Part shown: in pieces, positions 53,229 to 64,000 of the stretch | Layout: every line of letters begins with the position of its first letter | How positions within the stretch are numbered: position 1 is the first letter of the stretch | NCBI GenBank assembly: GCA_039707465.1 | Contig: CM077646.1 | Location: forward strand, 81,120,715-81,184,714 | From: Rhabdophis nuchalis | Lineage: Eukaryota > Chordata > Lepidosauria > Squamata > Natricidae | Reading direction: 5' to 3' | DNA: 64,000 nt | Made by a program: the position numbers and the translations under genes | Notes under the pieces: generated by a model | The model's database searches: none | What the model was told of the DNA's origin: nothing | What the model saw: the letters and a program-made list of their open reading frames with translations, nothing else

Positions 53229-54487
53229 CTAATAGCTATCAATTAAGCTAAGAAAGGATTTCAGTGAGTTCAGGCATAGACCAAAAAAAAAGCACTCACT
53301 CCTTTGAACCCAGATTATAATTTTCTGATGAGGCAAGCAAATGGGTGAGCAAAGACAACTCTTCAAGAGGAATGAATAGCTGGTGACATGGTGATGGTGG
53401 GGATAGTATATCAAAGCATCTAATGCTACCTTCAGGGACGAACAGACATCTTGTAGTTTATTTAGTTGGTCAAAGAGAAAGGAAAGATAATTTAATTTTT
53501 AAAAAATTACTGCTTAGGTTTGAAAGACGTAAAAATGTTATTTTGAACTTGAAATAATGTTCCAATTTTGGAATTCCCTGAACATATATGGAGGTTGACA
53601 CATCATTCTGTATGTAACTAGAGACATCTAGTGCCAATTTGTACCTTATTAGTAATATAGATCTATTCCTAACTGTCCTGGTAGCCTGATCCGGCACAGA
53701 GGCTTATGCTGGCAATTTGCATTGCTAGAATAAGCTTCTTCATCCCAACTTCTTTTTCCCTGTGACTTTGTATAGGATTACAGAGAGGAAGAATGTATGC
53801 CCTCTGGCCCAGTTTTTCTTTCAAATATTTATTCAGCAATCTTATATTTCCTTTTTTTTTTTGCCTCAATGAAAAGAAAGAAGAAAACAGAAGACAGTGT
53901 TGTCCTTTAGCAAAGAAAGTAGGTCAGATCTTCAATATAATAACCTTTCATCTTTATACAATAGACACATTTCTTGAGTTCTCTCTTCTCCCCAGGCAGT
54001 AGTCCACTGTGCAGATCCCATTGTTATGAGATTTTCAGGCTCCAAAGGTTGTTTGATGGTTTTGTTCTTTAGAGTGAAGTTTGGTATGTGCTTTCTTTTG
54101 TTATCCTAGGAGGACAGTGCTCCAGATTCTTCTCGCTGCTCCAGACAAAATTACATTTATTTCAGTATGAAGGAAATAAATATATAGAGGCGGGGGGAGG
54201 AATAGGAATCTTTGATTCTACTTTGATCTTATGTACACTGCGATTCCACTGAATTTAAGGGAAACCACCAAAAATAGGGCTTCATCGGGATGGGAAATAA
54301 ACATCATGGCAATTTTCAGCCTAAGAGATTAATTTATTTGTAATGCTGAGATAATAATTTCTATTTCCACATGTGTAGCATTTAATGACATGAGTTGTCA
54401 TCCTCAAAATAGTAATCTTTTTCTAAAATGAAAATGAGCTTTGAGAATGAATATAAAAGAAAATGCTATAAAATGATGGATTCAACA
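53229..54487. other. Unassigned intronic sequence
   Basis: Nothing recognised in about 1.25 kb. Confidence 0.3.
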
Positions 54488-55080
54488 ACTAATTGTAAAA
54501 GTCCTTGACTTACAATCATTTGTTTAGTGACTGAAGTTATAACAACACTGAAAAAAGTGATTTACAAGTGATCTTCACTCTTATGACCATTGCAGCATCC
54601 CCATGGTCACGTGATCAAAATTTGGATGCTTGACATGTATTTATGATGGTTGTAGCATCCCAGGCAGAGGTGGTATTCAGCCGATTCAGCCCGGTTCACG
54701 CAAACTGGTAGCGGAAATCGGGGGTGGGCCCATCCACCCACCCCAGCTGTATGCCATCCTATTTAGGCATGTTTTTGAGGCCTGGCGCATGTGCAGAAGG
54801 CACTCGTGTGGAGAACTGATGGTAACAAAATGTGAAACCCACTGCTGGTCCCAGGATCGAGTGATGATCATTTGCAAAGTTCCCAACTGGCTTCCGACAA
54901 GCAATGGGAAAAGCCATATTCGCTTAACAACTGTGTGATTCACTTAACAACTATGTTGATTTGCTTAATGACCACAACAGAAAAGAGCGTAAGCTTGGAT
55001 GCAACACATTTAACCACTGTATCACTTAGCAACAGAATTTACACAGCCAATTATGGTTGCACATTGAGGACTACCTGTAG
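54488..55080 (+). mobile_element. AGGACTACCTG-family MITE with a nested hAT-like element
   Basis: GACTTACAATCATTTGTTTA, GCAGCATCCCCATGGTCACG, TTCGCTTAACAACTGTGTGA and TTGAGGACTACCTGTA at the right end. Interrupted at 54665-54847. Confidence 0.7.
54665..54847 (+). mobile_element. hAT-like element (GGTGGTATTC / GAAACCCAC ends)
   Basis: Ends CAGAGGTGGTATTCA and GAAACCCACTGCTG; flanks ATCCCAGG (54657-54664) and GTCCCAGG (54848-54855) match 7/8. Confidence 0.75.
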
Positions 55081-55084
55081 CATT

Positions 55085-55495
55085 TCCTTAGGTACAGCTA
55101 ATCCTCAACTTACGACTACAATTGAGCCCAAAATTTATGTTGCTAAGTGAAAAATTTGTTAAGTGAGTTTTGCCCCATTTTATGACTTTTCTTGCCACAT
55201 TTGTTAAAGGAATCACTGCAGTTGTTGAATTAGTAAGACAGTTGTTAAGTGAATCTGGTTTCGCCATTGTTTCTGCTTGTCAGAGGTTGCAAAATTGGTC
55301 ACATGTCTCCGGGACACTGCAACTGACATAAAGGTGAGTCAGTTGTCAAGCATCCGAATGTAAATCATGTGACCATAGGAATGCTGCAACAGTTCATAAG
55401 TGTGGAAAATGATCATAAGTCACTTTTTTCAGTGCCATTGTAACTCCAAACAGTCACTAAGTGAACTGTTGTAAGTTGAGGACTACCTGTATTTG
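55085..55495 (+). mobile_element. AGGACTACCTG-family MITE, most complete copy
   Basis: Inverted ends ACAGCTAATCCTCAACTTAC and GTAAGTTGAGGACTACCTGT, with TCACATGTCTCCGGGACACT and CATCATGTGACC-type blocks inside. It lies directly after another copy. Superfamily not assigned. Confidence 0.72.
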
Positions 55496-56224
55496 AAAAA
55501 TTAAATGACTATGCTCTAGTGTTCCTTCTAACACATGCTTATGATTTAGAAATATTTGTTCTTTAGGGACTTTTCAATCCAGTATGAAAATATAGTGTTT
55601 TGAAGGAATTGATTTGGTACTTGCATATTAATCTCATATTTTTATATAATATATTGTATATTGATCTCATATTTTTATAATTTGGAATTTTATTTTCTAA
55701 AGTGGCAGTTAAGTTTTACAGTCTAGGAAAAATCATATTTATTTATCAGGAATTTTCCTGTCTGCTTTTTAATAAAAAAATTATGCTAGCAAGGAAAAAA
55801 AATGCACATTCTTGATAGCAGCCTTTGTAACTATGCTTTGAACTAGAAATTGATGAAGAGATATTACCCCCCGGCCTACCCTTTTTCACAATTGTCTCAT
55901 CCCGAGCCTAAAGTGCTGTTCCATCCATATTTGCGTGGTTCGCTTCTTGATTTGATTTTTCAGTCAGAATTACTTATGTCTCAGAATGTGTAGAAGCTGA
56001 GCTCAGAAGCAGGGCCGCCTTAACCCATTTGTACACTGCACAAGGGTGCTGCATAAGGGGGAAGTGCCAGTTGCAAGGTAAAAATTGTTTTTTTTAGTGC
56101 CAGCTAAAAAAGGTTTTTTTTAAAAAAAATGTCTTCATCATTGAACGAGTGTACATCTTTATGCACAAGGGCTCCTTATACTCCAGTAGTTCCCTGCTCA
56201 CAAGCTTTTTCCTTAAGGTTATTT
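55496..56224. other. Unassigned intronic sequence
   Basis: Nothing recognised. Confidence 0.3.
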
Positions 56225-56694
56225 GCAGAACCGCCTCCTGCCACAAACCTCCATCCGACCTGTCCGCTCCCACAGGGAGGGCCTCCTCAGGATGCCGTCC
56301 GCTGGACAATGCCGGCTGGCGACTCCCAGGGGAAGGGCCTTCTCTGTGGCGGGTCCAGCCCTCTGGAATGACCTGCCCCCCCAACCTTCGTACTATCACG
56401 GACCTTCGCCTCTTCCGTCGAGCATTAAAGACCTACTATTTTCATGCGGCCGGCCTGGCATCGTTCGTTTTACCACCGTTTTAATAGGGTTTTTAAATAT
56501 TTTAACACGGGTTAAATTTATTTAATTTAATTTTAAATTTATCCAATTGATTGTATTTATATGTATTTTATCTTTTTATTATCCCTGTGCACCGCCCTGA
56601 GTCCCAAACGGGAGAGAGGGCGGTATACAAATTAATTAAATAAATAAATAAACAAACAAACAAACAAACAAACAAACAAACAAACAAACAAATA
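56225..56694 (+). mobile_element. L2-type LINE 3' end with AAAT/AAAC tail
   Basis: Codons RPVRSHREGLLRMPSAGQCR, ALWNDLPPQP (two frames), then CACCGCCCTGAGTCCC, GGCGGTATACAAATTAATTA and about 55 bases of AAAT and AAAC units. Confidence 0.82.
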
Positions 56695-57238
56695 AGGCTG
56701 TTTTTCTTTTCATGCATTTTTACTTACTAATGCATGAAGGCCTTCCCGAAATGTTCATAAAATGTTGCCTGTTTGGCAGAACAAAAGCATTGGCTACCAT
56801 AGATTATCAGTGCGGTAAAAGCCAAATTTGATTTGAGGTATGAGATTATTTTTATATCTGCATTTCAACACATTCTGTTCTGCTTTACAAGGACAAATGC
56901 TTCAAAACGTTTTCCATTCTCTATCCAAAGACAAATGGATCTTCATCTTAATCACTTAATCAATGTCTCTTAAGGCAGAGCAACATGCAAGATAAAGGGG
57001 TTACTTCACTTTGGAATTTCTTTGATCTGAAGAAATATATAGAACAGTGGTCCTTAAATTGTTTGATTCAATTAGCTCTTCTTTGGGTCTCAAATATTAT
57101 CATTACCCACTCAGAAACACAAGAGTTTTAATAGCTGCAGTGTTAAATAGGATCCTTGGTCATAAACAAGCAATTGCAAATCACACTGTGGATTCCATGA
57201 TATACCCAAATTACTGCTCTGGATAACAATATGGGCAG
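56695..57238. other. Unassigned intronic sequence
   Basis: Nothing recognised. Confidence 0.3.
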
Positions 57239-57765
57239 CATATAATAATAGTAATATTAATAATAATACTAACAACAACAACAACAAAAACAATAATAAC
57301 AACAACAACAACAAAAATAATCTTTATTGTCATTGTACTAAAATTACAATGAAATTGGTTTTAACTTCACTGGTGCAAAATTATAACAGAAACAAAAAAG
57401 AGAGAAAAGAAAAAAGAAAAAACTAGCATGTGCATGGAGTGATTGTGGTTGAATTTAAAGTCTCACAGCCCAAGGATAGAAGCTACCTTTAAACCTGTTT
57501 GTTCGGCTGGCTATACTTTGATATCTTCTGCCTGATGGTAGAAGTGCAAAGAGATACCAACCAGGGTGTGAATCATCTATGAGAATCTTCCTTACTCTGC
57601 TAAAGCAGCGAGATCTGGCGATGTTATCCAGTGATGTCAGAGGGCAACCAATGGTTTCTTGTGCCCAATTGATCACTCTCTGTAGTGCCTTCCTCTCCGC
57701 AACTGTTAAACCAGCATACCACACTGTGATACATTTAATAAACAAATAAATATGTAAATTTAATA
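57239..57765 (-). pseudogene. Rex1-type LINE 3' end
   Basis: On the minus strand a frame (57778-57455) reads TVWYAGLTVAERKALQRVIN, IARSRCFSRVRKI, LFALLPSGRRYQSI, TNRFKGSFYPWAVRL, the C-terminus of Rex1/Babar ORF2. It is followed by GTACAATGACAATAAAGATT and a TTG/ATT tail. The upstream reverse transcriptase part is missing. Confidence 0.75.
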
Positions 57766-57780
57766 AACAAATTAACAAAA

Positions 57781-58060
57781 TTACCCCCCAGTTTAAGAAT
57801 CATTGATACAGACAGGTCCTGATGTATCAGACAAAAGGTTCATTTGAGTTGTTTATAATGTCAAATAGATTATCGCCTGCCTTAAGTAGGATATGAAAAA
57901 TCATATGCTCCTGTTGCCAAACTCCAAAGCATGTTGCTTCTGATACATATGGTTTTTCATCTTCTCCTTCTCCTTTAGGCTTTGGCACACACTAATAGAG
58001 TTGTAATTGCATAATTTTGATTTTGTTAATTCAACAGGGTTTTTTTTCTTTATCCTAAAG
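57781..58060. other. Intron end before the terminal exon
   Basis: Poly-T-containing acceptor tract; no repeat recognised. Confidence 0.35.
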
Positions 58061-58194
58061 GAAAACCACCTATTGTTGAAGTCTTAGATGCTCTCTACCA
58101 CGAACTGGCTGCCTGCAAACTCACCGGAAGCAAGTCTCTTGAGAAAACACCAGGACACCAGTCTTTGTCAAACTCTTTGGTTATCTCCTGTTGA
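58061..58194 (+). CDS. Host gene, terminal coding exon with stop
   Basis: After a poly-T tract and AAAG ending at 58060, the exon supplies two bases that complete a Gly codon with the G from the previous exon. It then reads 43 sense codons and TGA at 58192-58194. The start is KPPIVEVLDALYHELAACKL, helical; the tail is polar and ends NSLVISC. No donor-like GT with an open frame follows, and AATAAA lies 130 bases after the stop, as expected for a terminal exon. The C-terminus shows no CAAX box and no PDZ-binding pattern that I would trust. Confidence 0.7.
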
Positions 58195-58345
58195 GCAATA
58201 ATGCCTCTATTGTTGTTGCTGTTGTTTTTCCGATGATCACCATGGGTTATAAGTTGCACAGTGCAAAATCATGGAGGGTTCTGCCGTCTATGTAATGTTC
58301 CAATGCAAGAGATAGAATGGTAAAATAAATGCATAAAGAGATAAG
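58195..58345 (+). other. Probable 3' UTR of the host gene
   Basis: A sequence without repeats that I recognise runs from the TGA to an AATAAA hexamer at 58324-58329. The poly(A) site would fall shortly after it. The extent is inferred only from the hexamer. Confidence 0.45.
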
Positions 58346-58627
58346 CAAATGGAAGAAAAAGTCCAGAAATATTTATAAGGACTGGCAGTAGGCCTTAAAT
58401 AGATTTTGAAGGATGGATCTCTCATCCTTTCTTATGGGTCTTAATACAATTAGATTTGAGATTTGAGAACTATGCAAGTACAACATACATCTGAAACCTG
58501 AAATTAATTTCCAAAGTCCTCAAAACTCTCATTTAATGTACAAATATATTTTATCCAATATTTACTCCACATGGCATTAAATGGCATCTAAAATCTCTAT
58601 TTTACCAGTGTCATTCACACACTACAA
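58346..58627. other. Unassigned 3' flank
   Basis: Nothing recognised. Confidence 0.3.
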
Positions 58628-58951
58628 GTTAGTCCGTACTTTCATGATCTTAATTGGGACCTTACGTCTCTATCACTAAGCAAAAGTTCACTTAAACAAT
58701 CTGTTTATGGTTATTAAGCAAATGGTTATTGCTTGAGATATTATGTGAATGTGCCTTTCGACTTCCTGCCTTTTTCCCCATTGGCTTTGCTTGTTAAAGC
58801 CAGCTTGAAGGCAGCAACTGGAAATCACATTACTACATGTATGCTGAAATAGTTATATGTTCAAGAACCAGTCATAAGTCAATTTTTCAGCACTGTCATA
58901 ACTTCCAACAGTTGCTAAACAAATAGTTGTTAAGGAAAGACTAGCTATAAT
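58628..58951 (-). mobile_element. Diverged AGGACTACCTG-family MITE
   Basis: AGTCATAAGTCAATTTTTCA, CACTGTCATAACTTCCAACA and CACTAAGCAAAAGTTCACTT are family blocks; ends are eroded and the orientation is uncertain. Confidence 0.45.
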
Positions 58952-58954
58952 TTA

Positions 58955-59015
58955 TCATGGGGAGAGGGGGCGGTCTAGAAATCTAATAAAATAAAAATAA
59001 AATAAAATAATAAAA
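58955..59015 (+). mobile_element. L2-type 3' tip with AAAAT tail
   Basis: ATGGGGAGAGGGGGCGGTCT is the L2 3' tip, followed by AAAAT units. Confidence 0.6.
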
Positions 59016-60242
59016 TAATGCAGTACTCTTATTATCCTATAAAACTTTACTTTTCTGAATATAGCAGAGAAGATTTATTTGCATTTTAGATATTATTCTA
59101 ATACAGTTCTTTGCCTTTTCTTGAGCATTTCCTTGGTAACCCAATGCTAGGCATGAATAAAATTAAATTAAAAAGTACCTAGAAGGATTATACATTAAAG
59201 GAGGAATAAAGCTGACTTGAAGTCTACAAGAATTACTGTAGGCTGTCAGATCTGGACTGCAACTGTCACCGTTCCAAGTAATGCATACATTGAAAGCAGA
59301 ACTCCGAGGCAGGTAGATTCCTCAAAGAACAATTTATTAGATACATCAGATTGGCACCAATATGGTGAAAACCAACTCTGAAAGTTCCCATGGTTTTCAC
59401 CTAATTAAACAGTGAAAGTTTCCCCTTTCCCCCCAGTCATCAGTCACATTGTCCAATAGAGGTGCTGGCCAGCTACTTGGTTACTCCACTCCTCCTCTCC
59501 CCAGCCACCTGTTGAAATCTCCTTGGTTCCCACAAGAAAACTTTTTGTTTTGACTACAAAACCAGAGCTGTTTCCCCCCTCCCTCCCTGTCCCTCTTCTG
59601 CCTTGTGGAAACCCTGCAGCTGTAAAGATGGCCTCATCCAGGTCCTCTTCAGGGTTGACAGCAACATTTAGACAATGGCACCAAAAATATTACATATCTA
59701 CAGTAATTGTAGCACTTTGTTTTTTTAATGGAATCCTAACAACTTTCCACTGGAGTTAGTTGCAAAATGGGGCCAGGAAAGCAAGGAACAGAATTCTTTG
59801 GGAGAGGATGTAAAAGAAGCAGATTGTAATTCTTTCACACACAAAAATCTACTCTTGGTTTTGCTTTCCATTTGGATTGAGAGCTACCTTAGTTATGATA
59901 TGAAGGTAGAAATGTTCATCTACCACAAACCATTTGCACCCATCTCTACCTTCTGATCGTCCATCTGTCAATTCTTACTTTTCAGCAATCTGTAAAATAG
60001 TTATAGGTTGTTTATCACTGCATGTACTTGGAAAAACTGTGCGCGTTAAAAATAATCTGACTGAACGATGTATGTATGGCTACTTGTAAACATAGTTTAT
60101 TTGTTTCTAGAATTCTGTCTGCATTGTTTTTACTGGAAATTTACAAATGTAACATATCTTGGTAAGACCTTTTAACTATTATCTTTAGCCCTAGTAAAGT
60201 GTAGGTGGTTATATTAAAAGTCACCTTGATTCTTTTAAAATT
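59016..60242. other. Unassigned; possible LTR-like piece at 59240-59690
   Basis: TGTCAGATCTGGACTGCAAC, a reversed AATAAA (CAATTTATTAG at 59330) and TTGACAGCAACA at 59655 suggest a reversed LTR, but ends and flanks do not prove it. The rest is unassigned. Confidence 0.25.
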
Positions 60243-60422
60243 GCTGACTGCAATTTGGTAGATCTCACCAGGCTCAAGGTTGACTCAGCCTCCCATCCTT
60301 CCAAGGTGGGTAAAATGAGGACCCAGATTATTAGGGGCAATAGGCTGACCCTGTAAGCCGCTTAGAGACAGCTGTAAAGCACTGTGAAGTGATATATAAG
60401 TCTAAGGGCTATTGCTATTATC
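60243..60422 (+). mobile_element. tRNA-derived SINE family 1, 5'-truncated
   Basis: GCTGACTGCAATTTGGTAGA, GGCTCAAGGTTGACTCAGCC, GGTGGGTAAAATGAGGACCC and AAGGGCTATTGCTATTATC match 3660-3845; the A-box region is missing. Confidence 0.8.
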
Positions 60423-62645
60423 TACTTTTGTAAAGTAGCCTGGTCTATGTCCTGGCCTAATTTTTCAGTCAGCTCAGAGCAGACACTAGGTCTAAGTCAA
60501 GTCATTCATCCCTGTGCAGTTCCATTGATTTTTCAAGGATTCTAGATCCTTGATATTAACCAAGGTGCCTTCAGCTGCCTCCTGATTTTTTCAGTTCATG
60601 ATAAATCTATTTTAAAGCATTAGAATTTCTGCTGCAGAAGTTCAAGTGATTGGTGGCAATCAGATGTAGGAGAGAGGCCAGTGAATCTGATGCATACTTT
60701 CCTCGGCCTGTTAAATAGTCAGAAGTTATGAGACAGTCTTATCTCCAAATTGTATGACAGATGACTCAATTAGCCATTCATAACTGAATGTTTGAGTATC
60801 TCAGTATTAAACTATTGATCTGATTTAAAGATCATGATATTAACTATGATACTAACTAGGCTGAGTTTGGTCGGTGTACTGTGCTTGGACAACTTTCAGT
60901 GACTGAATCACACAACTCAACCCAACATTACAGTTTAGCACTCCTTGACTCTGCTGCTCCCCCTTTTCCAGGTACCCCTGGCAAACATTGAATAATGATG
61001 TGACTTATAAGGCATGTTCCAGATATATATTTCCCATCTCCCTGTTCTCCTCTTTATTTTCATTCTGAATATTTTAACCATCTTCCTTCATGATTTGTTT
61101 CTGGAAATCCCATTGTGTGCCACAATTTATAAGCTTTCAGATAGACTAATAAAGATATTATCTCAATATGGGTTTGGATGTTTTTTTCTCATGGCCAACA
61201 TAACTATTATTTAGCTTTACATTATCCTTCAGTTTATATCTTAAGGCAAGATATTTCAAAGCACTTTTTGGTTAAAACAGTATTGCAGCCTTAAGCATGC
61301 TTACTTGGAGATTGAGTTTCTGTGACATATTGGAACCAATAATTAAATTTTCTGGATAGCTGGGTCTTCATGTGTGTCTTCCTGTGTTTATTGTGACATT
61401 ATTCTCTATTTAATAGAGTCAGAGGGAAAATCCTAGAGCTCTTCTGATAAATGCTCTGATAAAAGACATTGTGCATCTATTCCACCTTCTCAATGGATTT
61501 TTTCTTACTATGAAAAAAGGGAATACATTTGAAAAACATGATAGATGTCAACATCTGGACCACCTATAGAATTTTATAATGAGAAAAAACTTGATTTTCA
61601 CATTGAACGCCTTCTCTGGAAGCACTTTATCTGTTACTTTGTTTTACTCCCAGCTCATGGTTTAAAAATGCAAATGCTGATTTGGAGTGGGGAGAATGCA
61701 GTAGCCATTAGCTTGGCAACATGTTTCTTGTTTGCGTGCAGGAAATTGGATTAGAGTCCTTGCAGAAATTGTTCTTAGATCTGCTGGCAAATGGACTCCT
61801 GAATTATCACATTATGTGGCCATATTTGTCCAACACCCCTGGCAGAATGAGCTGGTTCTTTGGAGTCAACACTGATCCTTGTGCTTCAGCAGGGAGAAAA
61901 AGGAATGGTGACTTTTCAGTATCTTTCCAGCAATTGCAGAAAAGGATTAGGGAGCCTATTTTTTTAAAAAAATAATAATGAAAAAATAAATCTGCAATAG
62001 TATGATATCAAGTCAGGCAGCTTATTCATCTACCTTTCCCTTCCCATTTGCTAATCCCTGTGTTTGTGGATATGTGTGGAGAGGGAAGGAGGGAGGGAGA
62101 GAAAGAGGGAGGGAGGGAGGAATTTGTTTTGTCTATCCTGCTGCATGTCGTCTCTGTACCTAAACTATCTAGGATGTTTGCAGCTATAGAGCTGGAATTC
62201 TCATATTAGTAATTCTGGAGGATTCCAATCTTTATGGGGTGTCCATGTGAAAGGACGATATTCATGACCCCCGTAGGACTGCCCAAATGATTACTGCTCA
62301 TATTATTGTAGCAGGAAACACTTGTCTTTTGTTCAGGATTAGAAAATGATGATCAGTGTATTAAGAATAGGGTGTCTTTTTTATTGACAAATCCCCAATC
62401 ATTTTTATACTGACTAGAATTTGTCTGCAGTGGTAGCAGAATGCCTAGCAGAATGAATCTAAACAGGTATGTTTTTGTGACTTCAAAACAGTGATTTTGT
62501 TAAGGATTCAGTCTGAGGCAGGGAAATGATCCAGACAGTGGACAGAATGGCTTCTGAAGAGCTAAAGGAAACAGTTGAGACCACTGGTTGTTCATGAAGC
62601 TCAGGACAACGAAACAGCAGGATTGGCAGCTAGCACAATGATGGA
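60423..62645. other. Unassigned 3' flanking sequence
   Basis: A GGGA-rich run at 62082-62120; the open frames near 61545-61975 have no splice context or homologue that I recognise. About 2.2 kb otherwise without a recognised repeat. Confidence 0.3.
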
Positions 62646-62649
62646 GGAA

Positions 62650-62780
62650 GTATTAGGATAAAAACTAGACTCCTGCTCAGGCAGGAAATCATATACCATT
62701 TCAAATAAATGGCTGTCCAATCTCAAAAACTTCCAGCATTCACAACTTCTGGAGGCAAGTTCTTCCGCCGATTAAGTCTA
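62650..62780 (-). mobile_element. CR1 3' fragment, decayed
   Basis: TCCTGCTCAGGCAGGAAATC, AAATGGCTGTCCAATC and CACAACTTCTGGAGGCAAGT are reversed CR1 3' blocks with internal deletions. Confidence 0.65.
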
Positions 62781-63345
62781 CTGTGTGTAAAGTCTCTCGC
62801 ACAACTTTGAGGAGAGCAAAGAGAACCTGCACAGTTCTCTTTGGTTATGTATATGCTCCTTAAGAGTGTTTTGCTAAATGCCTTCCATAAGGTGAAATTT
62901 TCACAAAATCTTCATTAGTAGTTTTAGTTATAACACTGCTTGCTCAAATGAGAGGAAAAACAGGACTGGTTTCTATTCTAACATACTTTTTATAATGACA
63001 TGCTGTGAGGAAAATGGGCCACTTAGGGAGTTTCTGATTGCCTTCCCCTCTCCAACCTAATAGACTTGTGTGCTCCCTCATATGGCAGGTGATCCTGTTG
63101 GTCTCCAGGAGGAAGACAGAGGAGCTCTTAGAGAAGTTGGTAGCAGCAACAGTGCACAAAAATAACAATGTCATACCAGCTGCTTGTTCCTTTCTTCCTT
63201 TTTAGGCTCTCTGGGGTGGTTCCCATGGTCTCACTGAGGAGAAAGAAAGGGATTCCAAAACATTGACAGAAAGAACAGCATGTGAGATAGTCACACTTCA
63301 CAGTGCTTCTTCACTTCCCTGCTTCACCGCTGGTTTTAGCACTTA
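62781..63345. other. Unassigned sequence
   Basis: Nothing recognised. Confidence 0.3.
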
Positions 63346-63570
63346 GCCCTTAGACTTATATAAAGCTTTGTACTGCTTTACAGCCCTCTCTAAGCAGTTT
63401 ACTGAGTCAGCTATTGTCCCCAACAATCTGGGTCCTCATTTTACCCACCTCGGAAGGATGGAAGGCTGAGTCAACCTTAAGCCTGGTGAGATTTGAACTG
63501 CCGAATTGCTGGTGGCCAGCAGTCAGCAGTACTGCATCCCAACCACTGCACTACCACAGCTCACCGTTTC
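63346..63570 (-). mobile_element. tRNA-derived SINE family 1
   Basis: Reversed copy: CTGTGGTAGTGCAGTGGTTG (A-box region), GGCAGTTCAAATCTCACC (B box), AAGGTTGACTCAGCC, and ATATAAGTCTAAGGGCTAAG at the 3' end. Nearly complete. Confidence 0.82.
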
Positions 63571-64000
63571 AATGATTAGTACTGCCTGATTTTTTTTTAT
63601 TAAGTCTACTGAAAAACATTGTCGGCTCTTTCAAAATAAGAAAAATAGGACACACAATTGACATACATATCACAACCCAACTGATGTAGTCCCCATACTT
63701 CCCAAGGTGATTCTAGAGATCAAATGTCAAGATGGTTACCTAAGATCCCAGACACTCAATGCATACTCTTGATAGCTTATTTAGTTCTTGTCACTATAAA
63801 GAAAGTTGGAGTGAATAATGGGTTTCCAAAAAGGAAATGCTTTTTCTCACAGGAAAGTCACACCACATTAATTAAATAGATTGGATGTATATCTTGATCT
63901 GTGCCTTTTAGCAATGTCACTTCAAAAAGAAATTGACTTAAACAAGATTGATAAGGTGATGCAAAAATTCAAATTGGTTTCCTACAAAAGAAGAGTTGTT
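63571..64000. other. Unassigned sequence to the window end
   Basis: Nothing recognised. Confidence 0.3.

Noticed and set aside
61545..61975. Two overlapping frames as an exon or small gene
   Set aside because: No splice signals in frame, no start context and no recognisable domain.
1..64000. Endogenous retrovirus with gag, pol or env
   Set aside because: No retroviral protease, integrase, RT or envelope motifs were seen; the reverse transcriptases here are all of LINE type.
1..64000. BovB (RTE) LINE, expected in many snakes
   Set aside because: I found no stretch that I could assign to it; a repeat-library search would settle this.

Overview
The window looks like a squamate reptile genome, most likely a snake. 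The basis is the mixture of repeats: CR1, L2, Rex1-type and L1 LINE pieces, tRNA-derived SINEs, many small hAT-like elements, Helitron-like elements and a Tc1 element, together with CR1 tails of the TATTG type and long tetranucleotide arrays. There is no sign of bacterial organisation. The species call is an inference from repeat types and was not tested by any search.

One host gene is visible, on the + strand. Six candidate exons (25470-25612, 32927-33062, 33876-34041, 41348-41506, 52296-52365, 58061-58194) are each bounded by AG and GT, and all five junctions keep one reading frame (intron phases 1, 2, 0, 0, 1) until a TGA at 58192-58194. An AATAAA follows at 58324-58329. The last 268 or so residues are an acidic, serine-rich segment, a leucine-rich coiled coil and a short C-terminal tail. 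I do not recognise the protein. Its upstream exons are not identified and probably lie to the left or outside the window.

The rest is mostly transposons, often nested. From 1 to 25 kb there are two Helitron-like elements (4116-5319 +, 7556-8766 -) filled with a composite GTAG/CTAC satellite, L2 and CR1 3' ends, hAT-like elements, SINEs, a solo LTR-like element and a Rex1-type fragment. The first visible intron (25.6-32.9 kb) holds a second LTR-like element, a TA-flanked MITE and an internally deleted Tc1 element. The intron at 34.0-41.3 kb carries several hAT-like elements with perfect 8-bp duplications. The intron at 41.5-52.3 kb carries the most intact coding DNA of the window: a CR1 LINE at about 42.85-46.84 kb with an esterase-type ORF1 and an uninterrupted 955-codon endonuclease/reverse transcriptase. 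It is followed by an L1 3' end broken by at least three insertions. The intron at 52.4-58.1 kb and the 3' flank carry L2, Rex1, SINE and MITE copies. Protein-coding elements and host gene do not act together; the elements are insertions in introns and flanks, and the CR1 lies in the same orientation as the gene.
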